Part shown: positions 36,133 through 44,715 of the stretch, piece after piece
Layout: every line of letters starts with the position of its first letter
Position numbering within the stretch: position 1 is the first letter of the stretch
NCBI GenBank assembly: GCA_036774405.1
Contig: DAIPBO010000002.1
Coordinates: forward strand, 1 to 64,000
Length of the DNA stretch: 64,000 nt
Origin: JAAYDS01 sp012729155
GTDB taxonomy: Bacteria > Chloroflexota > Anaerolineae > UBA1429
Direction of reading: 5' to 3'
The notes under the pieces: model-generated
Seen by the model: only the letters and a program-made list of their open reading frames with translations
Database searches by the model: none
What the model was told of the DNA's origin: nothing
Position numbers and translations under genes: made by a program

Positions 36133-37149
36133 TTATTCCCAGGGATGCAGCATGATTTTGGCCGTCTCGTGCGTGGCCGAGAGCGCCAGCGCCTGCTGCA
36201 CCTGACTGAGTGGAAAGGTATGGCTGATGAGCTGCGCCGCCACAGGTGAACGCCGAATTACCTGCAGAACCTGTGGATACAGGTTCAGGTTATAGTGCCA
36301 CGAGCCCAGCACGGCAATGCCCTTGCGTAGCAGATCAGGGCTTACGATGAGCTCTAGCGGCTCGTTGCACTCACCCACAAAGGCTACCTGTCCTCGACGC
36401 CGCACGGCGTCGAGGCAAAAGCGCTGGGCGGCGACAGTGCCCGAGCAATCGAGGGCTTTGTCTACGCCCAAGCCGGTGGTCAGTTCGAGCACGGCCTGCA
36501 ACGCTTGGGTGTCGTTTGGATCAAGCACGGTCTCGGCGCCCAGCCGGCGTGCGTAGGCCGCGCGAAAGGGCACACTGTCCATGGCAATGACGCGTGCGCC
36601 GCGATAGGCCGCGTTGACGACGGCTCCGAGTCCCACTGGCCCCAGCCCTGTGATCAGGATCGTGTCCAGCGCTGTGACGTTCATGCGATCCATGGCGCCA
36701 AAAGAGGGGCCAAGCGCGCACAGCGCCAGGCCCGCCAGATCATAGGGCATATCCTCGGGAATGCGCGGCGCCATCCAGTCGGGTTTGAGTAGGTATTGCG
36801 CATAGGTGGAGCTGCCGACCGGTGAGCCAGTGAAAGCCTCAACACTGGTGCCGTTCTGGCAGTGGATAAAGTCGCCACTGAGGCACAGCTGGCATTGCCC
36901 ACAGGCATAGAGCGGCATGACCACCACACGGTCTCCAACGTGCAGCCTGCCAGGCTGGGCCACCTCGACCACCTCGCCAACGGCCTCATGGCCCAGGTTC
37001 TGCGTAGGCGCGCCCGCCAGCCAGGCTTTGTACTCGGTGCACATGGGCGCGGTATGTACCTTGACGACGACCCAGTGCCCTCGGGCGTGTGGCTCGGGCA
37101 GATCGATCAGCTCAGCCTGGCGAACCCCGGTAATGGCGACGGCTTTCAT
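36133..37149 (-). CDS. Zinc-dependent alcohol dehydrogenase (MDR family)
   Basis: The 338-residue protein has catalytic-zinc residues in MCTEYKAW and GHEAVGEV, a structural-zinc loop CGQCQLCLSGDFIHC, and a Rossmann motif ITGLGPVGLGAVVNAA. It lies 30 bases before glpK, so a polyol, glycerol or related alcohol substrate is plausible, but sorbitol- and threonine-dehydrogenase relatives cannot be excluded. The ATG at 37149 follows GGAGG. Confidence 0.87.
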   Translation of the reverse strand: MKAVAITGVRQAELIDLPEPHARGHWVVVKVHTAPMCTEYKAWLAGAPTQNLGHEAVGEVVEVAQPGRLHVGDRVVVMPLYACGQCQLCLSGDFIHCQNGTSVEAFTGSPVGSSTYAQYLLKPDWMAPRIPEDMPYDLAGLALCALGPSFGAMDRMNVTALDTILITGLGPVGLGAVVNAAYRGARVIAMDSVPFRAAYARRLGAETVLDPNDTQALQAVLELTTGLGVDKALDCSGTVAAQRFCLDAVRRRGQVAFVGECNEPLELIVSPDLLRKGIAVLGSWHYNLNLYPQVLQVIRRSPVAAQLISHTFPLSQVQQALALSATHETAKIMLHPWE

Positions 37150-37579
37150 AGTCCCTCCAAGGCCTGCTGGCGTGCAGGCATTGGGTCATTCCTGGCGTGC
37201 TGCGATAGAGGTGGCGCAAGCCAAGACCCATCCTATCACGATATGGCCCATCAGAGCAACTTTTGGCATGCACTGAGCACGAATGGAGCCGCGAGTGAGC
37301 GAGACCGGCGTGCTGGCCACTGCGCCGGCAGGCTGGCGCACCTAGCGCGGCACCGTCAAGCCCAGACAGCCGCGTCGCACCATCCATCAGCAGCAAGAGT
37401 CGCCCCCCCAAACAGCCGGGGCGCCACTCAGTGCTGCCCAGAACGTTCGTGATGCCTTTACCCAACGCGACCAGGAAAGGGCTGCGCTGCTGGAGTGATT
37501 CTCAGCTGACCCGGCGGTCATGTTTCGGTGCGATGGTCACTTCATTGGACACGAACGGGCGGTGCACTCCCAATTGCGC
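37150..37579. other. Gene-free stretch
   Basis: About 430 bases lie upstream of the alcohol dehydrogenase and after the end of the glycosyltransferase gene. Short frames exist on both strands, but none has family-like sequence together with a ribosome site. The part near 37150-37250 should hold the promoter for the adh-glpK-glpA operon, but I see no clear hexamer pair. Confidence 0.6.
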
Positions 37580-39817
37580 TCAGTGCTGCAGACGGTACAA
37601 CATGCCAGAGGCGCCCTGGTGTTGGCCACCACGGCCCATGCGGGGGATGTTCACCCAAGCGATGGCCTCAATCTGCCCGTCATAACTGGCCAGCCAGGAG
37701 GCCATCTCTTCCCCGTCATCGAGGACATACAGCGGTCGATTACGAGCGGCCAGAGCTTCGGCCATGGTTGCGAACTCGGTCTCGCTCCAGACGGCCGGCC
37801 GCACTGTGGCACGCTGTGCGTAGAGGTGCACAGCGCCAGCGTTCAGCCCGGTGCCGATGACGGCGTTGGTGGGGGTGAGCGTGGACAGGCTCTCCAGCCC
37901 CACACGTTCGGCGGCGGTGACATAGCCGAATGTCCACACGTTTGGCTGTGTGGCCAGTTGCAGCGTCTGGGCACTGCGAGCCGCCAGGCTCAACGCCAGC
38001 AGCGCCGCCAATACGCTGCGTAACTGGCGTGGGCCGTGTTCTGAGACGGCCCTGGTCAATCGCCATGCCCCCCAAGAAACTAACAGCGCCATCCACGGGA
38101 AGAGCGGCGTTAGATCTCGCATTCGCAGAGCGCAATAGCTGAGATGAAAGAGCAGGCAGCTGCCATAGCCCACAGTGAGGGCCAGCCAGGTTTTGCGATG
38201 TGCACGCTGTCGCAGGCCCTCTACCAGGCCCACGGCCAGCCACGGCCACAGATAGCCCCACTCGTTCTGACGCCACCACCCATCGCGCCACAGCGCGCCC
38301 CACATCTGGGGGATGTTGCCCAGCGCCAGGAGCAACCATTCGCTCGATTCTGGCAGCCAGGGCGAGCCGAACGTATTGCGATGGTACGCCAGATCTGGCA
38401 GCGCCAGCGCCGCGGCGCCCAAGCAATAGAAGGCTAGGCTGGCCAGCCGCCGGGGCCAGGGTCGCTCAAACGTCACGAGCAGCAATATGCCACCCAACCC
38501 CAACCATACCTGTGGGTGCCTAACAGCGTAGGTGGCCCCCCACAAGAGTCCCGCGATCAGATTCAGCCCAAGACGGTTGCTGCGAACTGCTCTTAGCAGA
38601 GCAAGAAACATGGCGACGCCGCACAGGCTCGCGGCCGCATCGGCCATGGGCACCAGAGTACGCGTCATTCCTTCGTACGAGGTGAGTACCAGCGTCGCCG
38701 TGAGGCCGCCGATAGCCCACTGCACCCTACTGCCCTGGCCGCGGTGTATCTCTGCGCCTAGCAGGCCGCTCACCACTGCAGTTGCCAGGTGGCACAGAGG
38801 CGCCAGCCACATGGCCAGGGGCTCGCCGCCCAGCCGAAATGCGCCAGCCAGAGCCAGTGACCAGCCAGCCGGCCACACAGACGCCGCATGGCCGCCAGCC
38901 GGGGCGTTATAGCCCACCGGCACGGTCGGCCAGGTGGCAATGCGCAGCTCTGTGGCCAGCGTGGCGAGCTCAAAGCGATGCAGAGCCGTTCTGGTGTTTA
39001 GCAGATCGAGCGCCATCTGTAGGTAGGTGTACGGGTCGCTGCCCGTCGCTCCATGGCTGAGGTGGCGCCAGGCCACGGCCACTCCCCAGCCCAGCAGACT
39101 GATGCTCATGAGGGCGATCATCACCGACCGCCCTCGTCCCTTGCTCACTGACGCGGCCTTGACCCAACACCAGCCTACACTTGCCACTGCCGCTGCTGTG
39201 GGATGCAGCCAGGCCGAGAGCGGATTGGGGAACGATGCGCCTGCGTAGGCGTCCAGGTCAACGCCCAACGCCACAAGAGCCAGTCGACTGATGACTGAGG
39301 CATAGGCCAATCGCAACGGCGTGAGTATCTCCCAGTGAACACGTCGGCCCGTACTGCTCATCGTGGCTGCCAGCAGGGCCAAGACGGCCAGCACCACATA
39401 GGTGCGTCCACCGGGCACTACAGCCAGCCACACGCTCAGGCCCAGAGCGCGGGCAAGCGCCCGCAAGATGCCATAATAGCGGCCGATGCTGAGGCTGCGG
39501 CTCCAAAGCGCCGTGATCAATAGATAGAGCGTCAGCCCGGATAGCCACACAGCCCACACCCGCGCCGAGAGCGGGCCATCGCCCAGCAGTTGCCAGACGA
39601 GGGCCAACAGGGCAGCACCGCTCGACAGAGCGGTAGCGCCCCAGCCCCAACGCCTGGCAGTCTGCGTCGCGCGTCTGGCATTCCGTGCCGCCAGGCAGAC
39701 CGCCAGCACCAAGACTAGCCCCCAGAGCAGGTGTCCCCAGAAGGGAGGCACCTGCGCATAGGGGCCCTGGCTCAGTAGGTAGGCCGCGCTTAGGTAGTGA
39801 CGCAATCTGGCTAGCAT
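37580..39817 (-). CDS. Multispanning membrane protein, GT-C glycosyltransferase-like
   Basis: The 745-residue protein has about 15 or more hydrophobic helices and a C-terminal soluble region of about 130 residues. The segment DPYTYLQMALDLLNTRT followed by a long loop resembles the first-loop Asp region of GT-C enzymes (PMT/ArnT type). NAVIGTGLNAGAVHLYAQR and RPLYVLDDGEEMASWL near the end are typical of extracytoplasmic domains in such proteins. It probably transfers a sugar from a polyprenyl carrier outside the membrane. Start and stop overlap indicate co-translation with the gene upstream. Confidence 0.72.
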   Translation of the reverse strand: MLARLRHYLSAAYLLSQGPYAQVPPFWGHLLWGLVLVLAVCLAARNARRATQTARRWGWGATALSSGAALLALVWQLLGDGPLSARVWAVWLSGLTLYLLITALWSRSLSIGRYYGILRALARALGLSVWLAVVPGGRTYVVLAVLALLAATMSSTGRRVHWEILTPLRLAYASVISRLALVALGVDLDAYAGASFPNPLSAWLHPTAAAVASVGWCWVKAASVSKGRGRSVMIALMSISLLGWGVAVAWRHLSHGATGSDPYTYLQMALDLLNTRTALHRFELATLATELRIATWPTVPVGYNAPAGGHAASVWPAGWSLALAGAFRLGGEPLAMWLAPLCHLATAVVSGLLGAEIHRGQGSRVQWAIGGLTATLVLTSYEGMTRTLVPMADAAASLCGVAMFLALLRAVRSNRLGLNLIAGLLWGATYAVRHPQVWLGLGGILLLVTFERPWPRRLASLAFYCLGAAALALPDLAYHRNTFGSPWLPESSEWLLLALGNIPQMWGALWRDGWWRQNEWGYLWPWLAVGLVEGLRQRAHRKTWLALTVGYGSCLLFHLSYCALRMRDLTPLFPWMALLVSWGAWRLTRAVSEHGPRQLRSVLAALLALSLAARSAQTLQLATQPNVWTFGYVTAAERVGLESLSTLTPTNAVIGTGLNAGAVHLYAQRATVRPAVWSETEFATMAEALAARNRPLYVLDDGEEMASWLASYDGQIEAIAWVNIPRMGRGGQHQGASGMLYRLQH

Positions 39818-41064
39818 GCCACCTTAGTCCTGTGGAGTCGACATAGCAGCCAGCCCCATAGCGCCAGCATAGGCGCTGCCTTGCAGCCGTGATAGAGCAC
39901 ATCTAGCCAGCGTGGCTCCAGTGGAGTCCAACGCATCGGCGCGTGCCAGGCGGCCAGGCCACTGGGGTCGAGCAGGCGATAGGGCGTCCACACAGCCATA
40001 CACGCCCAGCACACCAGTACCCAGGGCGAGCGGTAGTGGCGATAGAGCCAGACACAGATGGGCATGGCAAGTGTGTAGTGGTGCTCCCATACGTGGTGAT
40101 ACACCATAAAGTAAGTGCTCATCCATAGGCAGATGAGGGCGCCCACCGAACTACGGGGCGCTCGCCACGTGGTCCATCCGCATAGTGCCAGCACGCCAAC
40201 CACCCAGGCGCGCCCAAACCAGATGTGTCCCCCGGACGAGAGCCCAGGTGTCAGCCAACTCATGATACTGTACAGCCACTGGCGCATCCCCAGGTTGCCC
40301 AACTGGTGCCCCGGTTGCCCAGCGTCGAGGTTCCTCATAAAGTCGTTCAGCGAGCCTGGCATGGCCAGCCAGTAGGGCAGGCTCAAAGCCACAACCGCTG
40401 CGCCTACGGCCAGCAATGATCGCCAGCGTCGCTCTCTGAGATAGATCGGCATGAGCAGCGCCGTGTTCTGTTTCCATAGCAGGCTCAACGCCCACCACAC
40501 ATCGCTCTGCCAGCTGAGCCTGCTCTCTGAAGCCAGCAGCAGCGCCCACACCAGCGCCGCCTGAACGAGTGTGAACTGCCCCAGGTAGATCTCGAGATAA
40601 AAGGGGGTACACATCAGCCACATGCTCGCCAGTACTGCGCCCTGGTTCGGCTCGTCGGCCCGCCGCCAGGTAGAGGCGACACAGGCCAGCAGCGTCAGCT
40701 CAGTAATGAGCACCCACACACGAAAAGCCCACAACGGCGATAGCGAATTGAGTGCCACACCTGCCGTGAGCGCCGTAAAGGGCAGGTAGCGGTAGGGCGT
40801 ATAGTATGGCGTCACTACCTCGATGCGTTCATTGTCGCTCTCATAGATCGAATCGCCAGCGAGGGCATTGTGTCCGGCCTGATAGATGGCATAAAAGTCC
40901 CAGCCGCGGCGCCCGTGGGTGGCCACCGAGTCAAAGGTCAAACTGTGAAACCAGCCAGAGCGCCACGAAACGAGCAACAGCAGGTGCACAAGCAACGCCA
41001 GCACTAGTAGCAGGCGCCTGCCTGTAGAAAGTCGAAGCCAGTCTGAGCAGATTCGACGATGCAT
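39811..41064 (-). CDS. GT87-family (DUF2029) glycosyltransferase-like membrane protein
   Basis: The 417-residue protein has about nine or ten helices. RRGWDFYAIYQAGHNALAGDSIYE, cited here by its DFYAIYQAG core, is the GT87 first-loop signature, followed by YTPYRYLPFTAL and the LGQFTLVQAALV segment. GT87 members are polyprenyl-phosphate-mannose-dependent transferases in Actinobacteria; the donor here is unknown. It overlaps the next gene by seven bases. Confidence 0.82.
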   Translation of the reverse strand: MHRRICSDWLRLSTGRRLLLVLALLVHLLLLVSWRSGWFHSLTFDSVATHGRRGWDFYAIYQAGHNALAGDSIYESDNERIEVVTPYYTPYRYLPFTALTAGVALNSLSPLWAFRVWVLITELTLLACVASTWRRADEPNQGAVLASMWLMCTPFYLEIYLGQFTLVQAALVWALLLASESRLSWQSDVWWALSLLWKQNTALLMPIYLRERRWRSLLAVGAAVVALSLPYWLAMPGSLNDFMRNLDAGQPGHQLGNLGMRQWLYSIMSWLTPGLSSGGHIWFGRAWVVGVLALCGWTTWRAPRSSVGALICLWMSTYFMVYHHVWEHHYTLAMPICVWLYRHYRSPWVLVCWACMAVWTPYRLLDPSGLAAWHAPMRWTPLEPRWLDVLYHGCKAAPMLALWGWLLCRLHRTKVAC

Positions 41065-41150
41065 GGCGCCAGCTTAGCACGACAGGGTGTCGGGCGCGAA
41101 CCTTTGACGCCTGCACCTGCCCGTGCTAGAATCGCCTCATAAGCGTAGAG

Positions 41151-41222
41151 GGGCCCATAGCTCAGCGGCAGAGCGACCGGCTCATAACCGGTTGGTCCTT
41201 GGTTCGAATCCAGGTGGGCCCA
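41151..41222 (+). tRNA. tRNA-Met (CAT)
   Basis: A full cloverleaf is visible: acceptor GGGCCCA with TGGGCCC, D-arm from GCTC to GAGC, anticodon stem ACCGG/CCGGT with loop CTCATAA (anticodon CAT), variable loop TGGTC, T-arm CTTGG-TTCGAAT-CCAGG, discriminator A. The paired 1-72 (G-C) argues against initiator tRNA. CAT could also be an Ile2 tRNA with lysidine. CCA is not encoded. Confidence 0.95.
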
Positions 41223-41236
41223 CAGGGATCGCGTTC

Positions 41237-41267
41237 AAGACCTGGGCCGCCCCGGGTCTTGTGTTTT
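41237..41267 (+). terminator. Terminator after tRNA-Met
   Basis: AAGACC-T-GGG (41237-41246) pairs with CCC-G-GGTCTT (41251-41260), a 10-bp stem with one T-G wobble and a CCGC loop, followed by GTGTTTT. Confidence 0.75.
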
Positions 41268-41305
41268 CGGGCCATGTCACTCCCAGTGAGCGACCGCGCT
41301 TTATG

Positions 41306-41334
41306 TTGGGGGGGTGTAGCATGTATGGTAAAAT
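41306..41334 (+). promoter_or_regulatory. Promoter of ftsH
   Basis: TTGGGG (41306-41311) and the extended -10 TGGTAAAAT (41326-41334) are 17 bases apart, measured to TAAAAT. The predicted start is near 41341. A hairpin TGCAGC-GTAT-GCTGCA (41344-41359) lies at the 5' end of the leader. Confidence 0.55.
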
Positions 41335-41391
41335 ACAGATGGCTGCAGCGTATGCTGCAACTGCCTCCATCTACGAAGGATCGGTAACGGC

Positions 41392-43269
41392 ATGAAGCCA
41401 GGCTTTCCCAAGAACGCCTTTGTCTATCTTCTCATCATCGTCGCCAGCATAGCTCTGTTCTACAACTTTTTCGCGCCCACCGGCGAGACGCGCGAGATCT
41501 CGATCAGCGAGGTTGCTCGGCTCATCAAAGAGGGGCGTGTTGAGAGGCTGGCGTTTACGTCTGATGGTGAGATTCGCGTAACCACCACCGGGGGCACGGG
41601 CGCAGCGCTCGTCTCGCGCAAAGAGCCAGATATCGGCATCGGTGAGACGCTACTGAACCTGGGGGTAACGCCAGAAGAGCTTGGGGCCATCGAAGACGTG
41701 GTGGCCGAGCGCCCCGGTTTCTGGCAGAGCTTTGGCATCGTGCTCATTCAGGTGGTGCCGTTGTTGCTCATCGGCCTCTTTCTCGTGTTCATGCTCCGCC
41801 AAGCGCAATCGGGCAACAATCAGGCCATGTCTTTTGGCAAGAGCAGGGCGCGCGTGTTTTCGGGCGATCGGCCGGCCATTACCTTCAACGATGTTGCCGG
41901 CGTCGAAGAGGCCAAGCAAGAGCTGCAAGAGGTGGTCGAGTTCCTCAAAGAGCCCGACAAGTTCACGCGCCTGGGGGCGCGCATTCCCAAAGGTGTGCTG
42001 TTGGTGGGCTCGCCCGGCACCGGCAAGACGCTCATGGCGCGCGCCGTGGCCGGTGAGGCGGGCGTGCCCTTTTTCAGCATCAGCGGCTCCGAGTTCGTCG
42101 AGATGTTCGTGGGTGTGGGCGCCAGCCGCGTGCGAGATCTGTTCGATCAGGCCAAGCGCAACAGCCCTTGCATCGTCTTTGTCGACGAGATCGATGCGGT
42201 GGGCCGTCAGCGTGGCGCCGGTCTGGGTGGTAGCCACGATGAACGCGAGCAAACGCTGAACCAGATCCTGGTGGAGATGGACGGCTTTGACACAGACACC
42301 AACGTGATTGTGCTGGCCGCCACCAACCGCCCTGATATCCTCGACCCGGCGCTGCTGCGGCCGGGGCGCTTTGACCGCAGGGTCACCATCGACCGCCCCG
42401 ACCGTCGCGGTCGTGAGGCGATTTTGGGGGTGCACGTGCGCAACAAGCCCCTGTCGCCCGAGGTCGATCTGGGTAACCTGGCCAAGCAGACACCCGGTTT
42501 TACCGGCGCTGATATCGAGAACCTCGTTAACGAGGCGGCCATTCTGGCGGCGCGGCGTAACGCACGCACGATAGGGATGCCCGAGTTTCAGGAGGCGATC
42601 GAGCGCGTCATCGCCGGGCCCGAGCGGCGCAGCCGGCTCATCAGCGAGCGCGAAAAGCGCGTGATCGCTTACCACGAGGCGGGTCATACCCTGGTGCAGT
42701 ACCTGTTGCCGGGCTGTGATCCGGTGCACAAGGTGACCATCGTGGCGCGCGGGCAAGCCGGTGGCTATACCATGACGTTGCCTGAGGACGACCGCACTCT
42801 CTACTCCAAGGCCAAGTTCGAAGACGAGATGGCCGGGCTGCTGGGGGGGCGTGCTGCCGAAGAGCTGGTGTTTAACGATGTGACCACCGGCGCCAGCGAT
42901 GATCTGCGTCGCACCACCCGTATCGCCCGGTCCATGGTCACCGAGTACGCCATGGGCGAGTCGATGGGGCAGCGCACCTTTGGGCAGAAAGAGGAACTGA
43001 TCTTCCTGGGTCGCGAGATCTCGGAGCAGCGCGACTATGGCGAGGAGATCGCTGCACAGATCGATCGCGAGATCGGCGTACTGGTAGAGCGGGCGTACGC
43101 CAAAGCCCAGAACGTGCTCGCAGGATACCGCGCCACGCTTGATGATCTGGCGACGCGATTGATCGAAGAGGAGACGCTCAACTCTGAGCAGATCCAGGCC
43201 ATCATCGGCCATCCCCCTGCCAACGGCAGAAGCACAGAAGAGGGCGCCGTTGAGGACGAGGACGCCTGA
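41392..43269 (+). CDS. ftsH: ATP-dependent zinc metalloprotease FtsH
   Basis: The 625-residue protein has two N-terminal transmembrane helices (VYLLIIVASIALFYNFF and IVLIQVVPLLLIGLFLVFML) around a short extracytoplasmic domain, an AAA+ ATPase with Walker A GSPGTGKT and Walker B IVFVDEID, the second-region-of-homology Arg finger segment RPGRFDRR, and the protease zinc motif HEAGH. It degrades membrane and short-lived cytoplasmic proteins as a hexamer. It is followed by a strong terminator. Confidence 0.97.
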   Translation: MKPGFPKNAFVYLLIIVASIALFYNFFAPTGETREISISEVARLIKEGRVERLAFTSDGEIRVTTTGGTGAALVSRKEPDIGIGETLLNLGVTPEELGAIEDVVAERPGFWQSFGIVLIQVVPLLLIGLFLVFMLRQAQSGNNQAMSFGKSRARVFSGDRPAITFNDVAGVEEAKQELQEVVEFLKEPDKFTRLGARIPKGVLLVGSPGTGKTLMARAVAGEAGVPFFSISGSEFVEMFVGVGASRVRDLFDQAKRNSPCIVFVDEIDAVGRQRGAGLGGSHDEREQTLNQILVEMDGFDTDTNVIVLAATNRPDILDPALLRPGRFDRRVTIDRPDRRGREAILGVHVRNKPLSPEVDLGNLAKQTPGFTGADIENLVNEAAILAARRNARTIGMPEFQEAIERVIAGPERRSRLISEREKRVIAYHEAGHTLVQYLLPGCDPVHKVTIVARGQAGGYTMTLPEDDRTLYSKAKFEDEMAGLLGGRAAEELVFNDVTTGASDDLRRTTRIARSMVTEYAMGESMGQRTFGQKEELIFLGREISEQRDYGEEIAAQIDREIGVLVERAYAKAQNVLAGYRATLDDLATRLIEEETLNSEQIQAIIGHPPANGRSTEEGAVEDEDA

Positions 43270-43286
43270 GCAGGCTTTGACCAGAC

Positions 43287-43314
43287 AAGGCCGAGTCAAA
43301 GACTCGGCCTTTTG
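43287..43314 (+). terminator. Rho-independent terminator after ftsH
   Basis: GGCCGAGTC (43289-43297) and GACTCGGCC (43301-43309) form a perfect 9-bp stem with an AAA loop followed by TTTT, with AA before the stem. Confidence 0.9.
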
Positions 43315-43330
43315 CATATCAGGAGGATCT

Positions 43331-43753
43331 ATGGAGCGGTTCACACCCCCATTGGGCGCCGAAGCCAGCGTTACCCTGCAGGTCTCTTGTGGTGATACAG
43401 CGCTGGCGGTGCACAGCGGCGGGCTGCAAGTGCTGGCCACGCCACGCATGGTGGCATTGATGGAAGAGGCGGCCGTAGCGGCGTTGGCGCCTCATCTGCC
43501 GGCCGGCTGGCAGACGGTGGGCACGCGCCTGGACGTGCGACACACAGCCGCAACGCCGCTGGGCGGCTGGGTCACGGCAACGGCGCGGCTGGTAGAGGTG
43601 GACCGAGCCCGTACCGTCTTTGCCGTTACGGCCAGTGATCAAGCTGGCCCCATTGGCGCAGGCCTGCACGAGCGTTTTCTGGTAGAGAGCGAGGCCTTCA
43701 TGGCGCGTGCGGCGGCCCGGCGAGACGTTGACGCTGCGACGGGGCCCCGCTAG
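43331..43753 (+). CDS. Hotdog-fold thioesterase (FlK-like)
   Basis: The 140-residue protein has the single hotdog-domain layout of the fluoroacetyl-CoA thioesterase-like family: LATPRMVALMEEAAVAAL near the helix with the catalytic Glu, and GTRLDVRHTAATPLGGWVTA, the His-containing strand. It likely hydrolyses an acyl-CoA; the substrate is unknown. The ATG at 43331 follows AGGAGG. Confidence 0.82.
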   Translation: MERFTPPLGAEASVTLQVSCGDTALAVHSGGLQVLATPRMVALMEEAAVAALAPHLPAGWQTVGTRLDVRHTAATPLGGWVTATARLVEVDRARTVFAVTASDQAGPIGAGLHERFLVESEAFMARAAARRDVDAATGPR

Positions 43754-43782
43754 AATGAGCGGCGGCTAGAAGGGAGCGCAGG

Positions 43783-44715
43783 ATGGCAGACGTGGTAGTG
43801 CTGGGCAGCATGAACATGGACCTAGTGGTGCGCACCAGGCAGCATCCGCGCCCTGGCGAGACAGTGCATGGCACAGACTTTGTGACGGTGCCGGGTGGCA
43901 AGGGCGCCAATCAGGCGGCAGCCGCCGCCCGGTTGGGTGCGTCTGTGGCCATAGTGGGGCGCGTTGGGCATGATGATTTGGGGCAAGCGATCGTCGACAA
44001 CCTGCGGTCGCAGGGCGTCGACGCGTCCCGGGTGCGGCGCGACGCCCAGCGACCCAGCGGTATCGCCATGATCGTGGTGAACGACGCCGGCGAAAACACC
44101 ATTGTGGTGGCGTCCGGGGCCAACGGAGCGGTCTCTGTGACCGATCTTGAGAGCGCCCGTGGTCTGCTATCAGAGGCGCACTACTTGGTCATGCAGTTTG
44201 AGATCCCCCTCGATACAGTGCGCAGCGCCATCGACATGGCAGCTGAGCTAGGCCTGCGCGTGGTGCTGAATCCGGCGCCGGCCTATGCCGTGCCTGCAGG
44301 CTTTATGAACGGTGTTTTCGCGCTGGTGGTCAACGAGACCGAGGCCGAGACGCTCGCTGGCCAGCCCGTGACCGATATCGCCAGCGCCGCTCGGGCTGCC
44401 CATGTGCTGCAGCGGCAGGGGCCACAGGTGGTGATCGTTACGCTGGGCGCTGCGGGCGCCTATTTCCTTGGCCCCGATGGCGAGCAGTATGTGCCCGCCC
44501 GTCGGGTGCAGGTGGTGGATACCACCGCCGCAGGCGACACCTTTGTGGGTGGTTTCGTGGCTGCACTGCTGATGGACCTGCCACTGGGTGACGCAGTGCG
44601 CTATGCTACCTGTGCCGGCACCCTGGCCACCATGCGGTTGGGCGCGCAGACCTCAATTCCTCGCGCTGACGAGGTGCAGACGCTGTTCGAGCGCGGCGAG
44701 ATCGCGCTCACATGA
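43783..44715 (+). CDS. rbsK: Ribokinase
   Basis: The 310-residue PfkB-family kinase has the N-terminal VVLGSMNMDLVVRT, the GGKGANQAAAAARLG motif and the C-terminal DTTAAGDTFVGGF with the catalytic Asp. It phosphorylates ribose or a related sugar. It overlaps the downstream gene by four bases (ATGA) and is in one transcript with the AcoX-like protein and lipoamide dehydrogenase. Confidence 0.92.
   Translation: MADVVVLGSMNMDLVVRTRQHPRPGETVHGTDFVTVPGGKGANQAAAAARLGASVAIVGRVGHDDLGQAIVDNLRSQGVDASRVRRDAQRPSGIAMIVVNDAGENTIVVASGANGAVSVTDLESARGLLSEAHYLVMQFEIPLDTVRSAIDMAAELGLRVVLNPAPAYAVPAGFMNGVFALVVNETEAETLAGQPVTDIASAARAAHVLQRQGPQVVIVTLGAAGAYFLGPDGEQYVPARRVQVVDTTAAGDTFVGGFVAALLMDLPLGDAVRYATCAGTLATMRLGAQTSIPRADEVQTLFERGEIALT

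Noticed and set aside
37112..38023. Possible small genes in the 37150-37579 gap, on both strands
   Set aside because: The frames lack ribosome sites, have unlikely composition, or run antisense into the adjacent glycosyltransferase.
41151..41222. Initiator tRNA-fMet
   Set aside because: The 1-72 position is a G-C pair; initiator tRNAs have a mismatch there and three consecutive G-C pairs in the anticodon stem.
41650..43449. A 599-codon frame antisense to ftsH
   Set aside because: It has no family-like sequence and is a codon-bias shadow of ftsH in GC-rich DNA.
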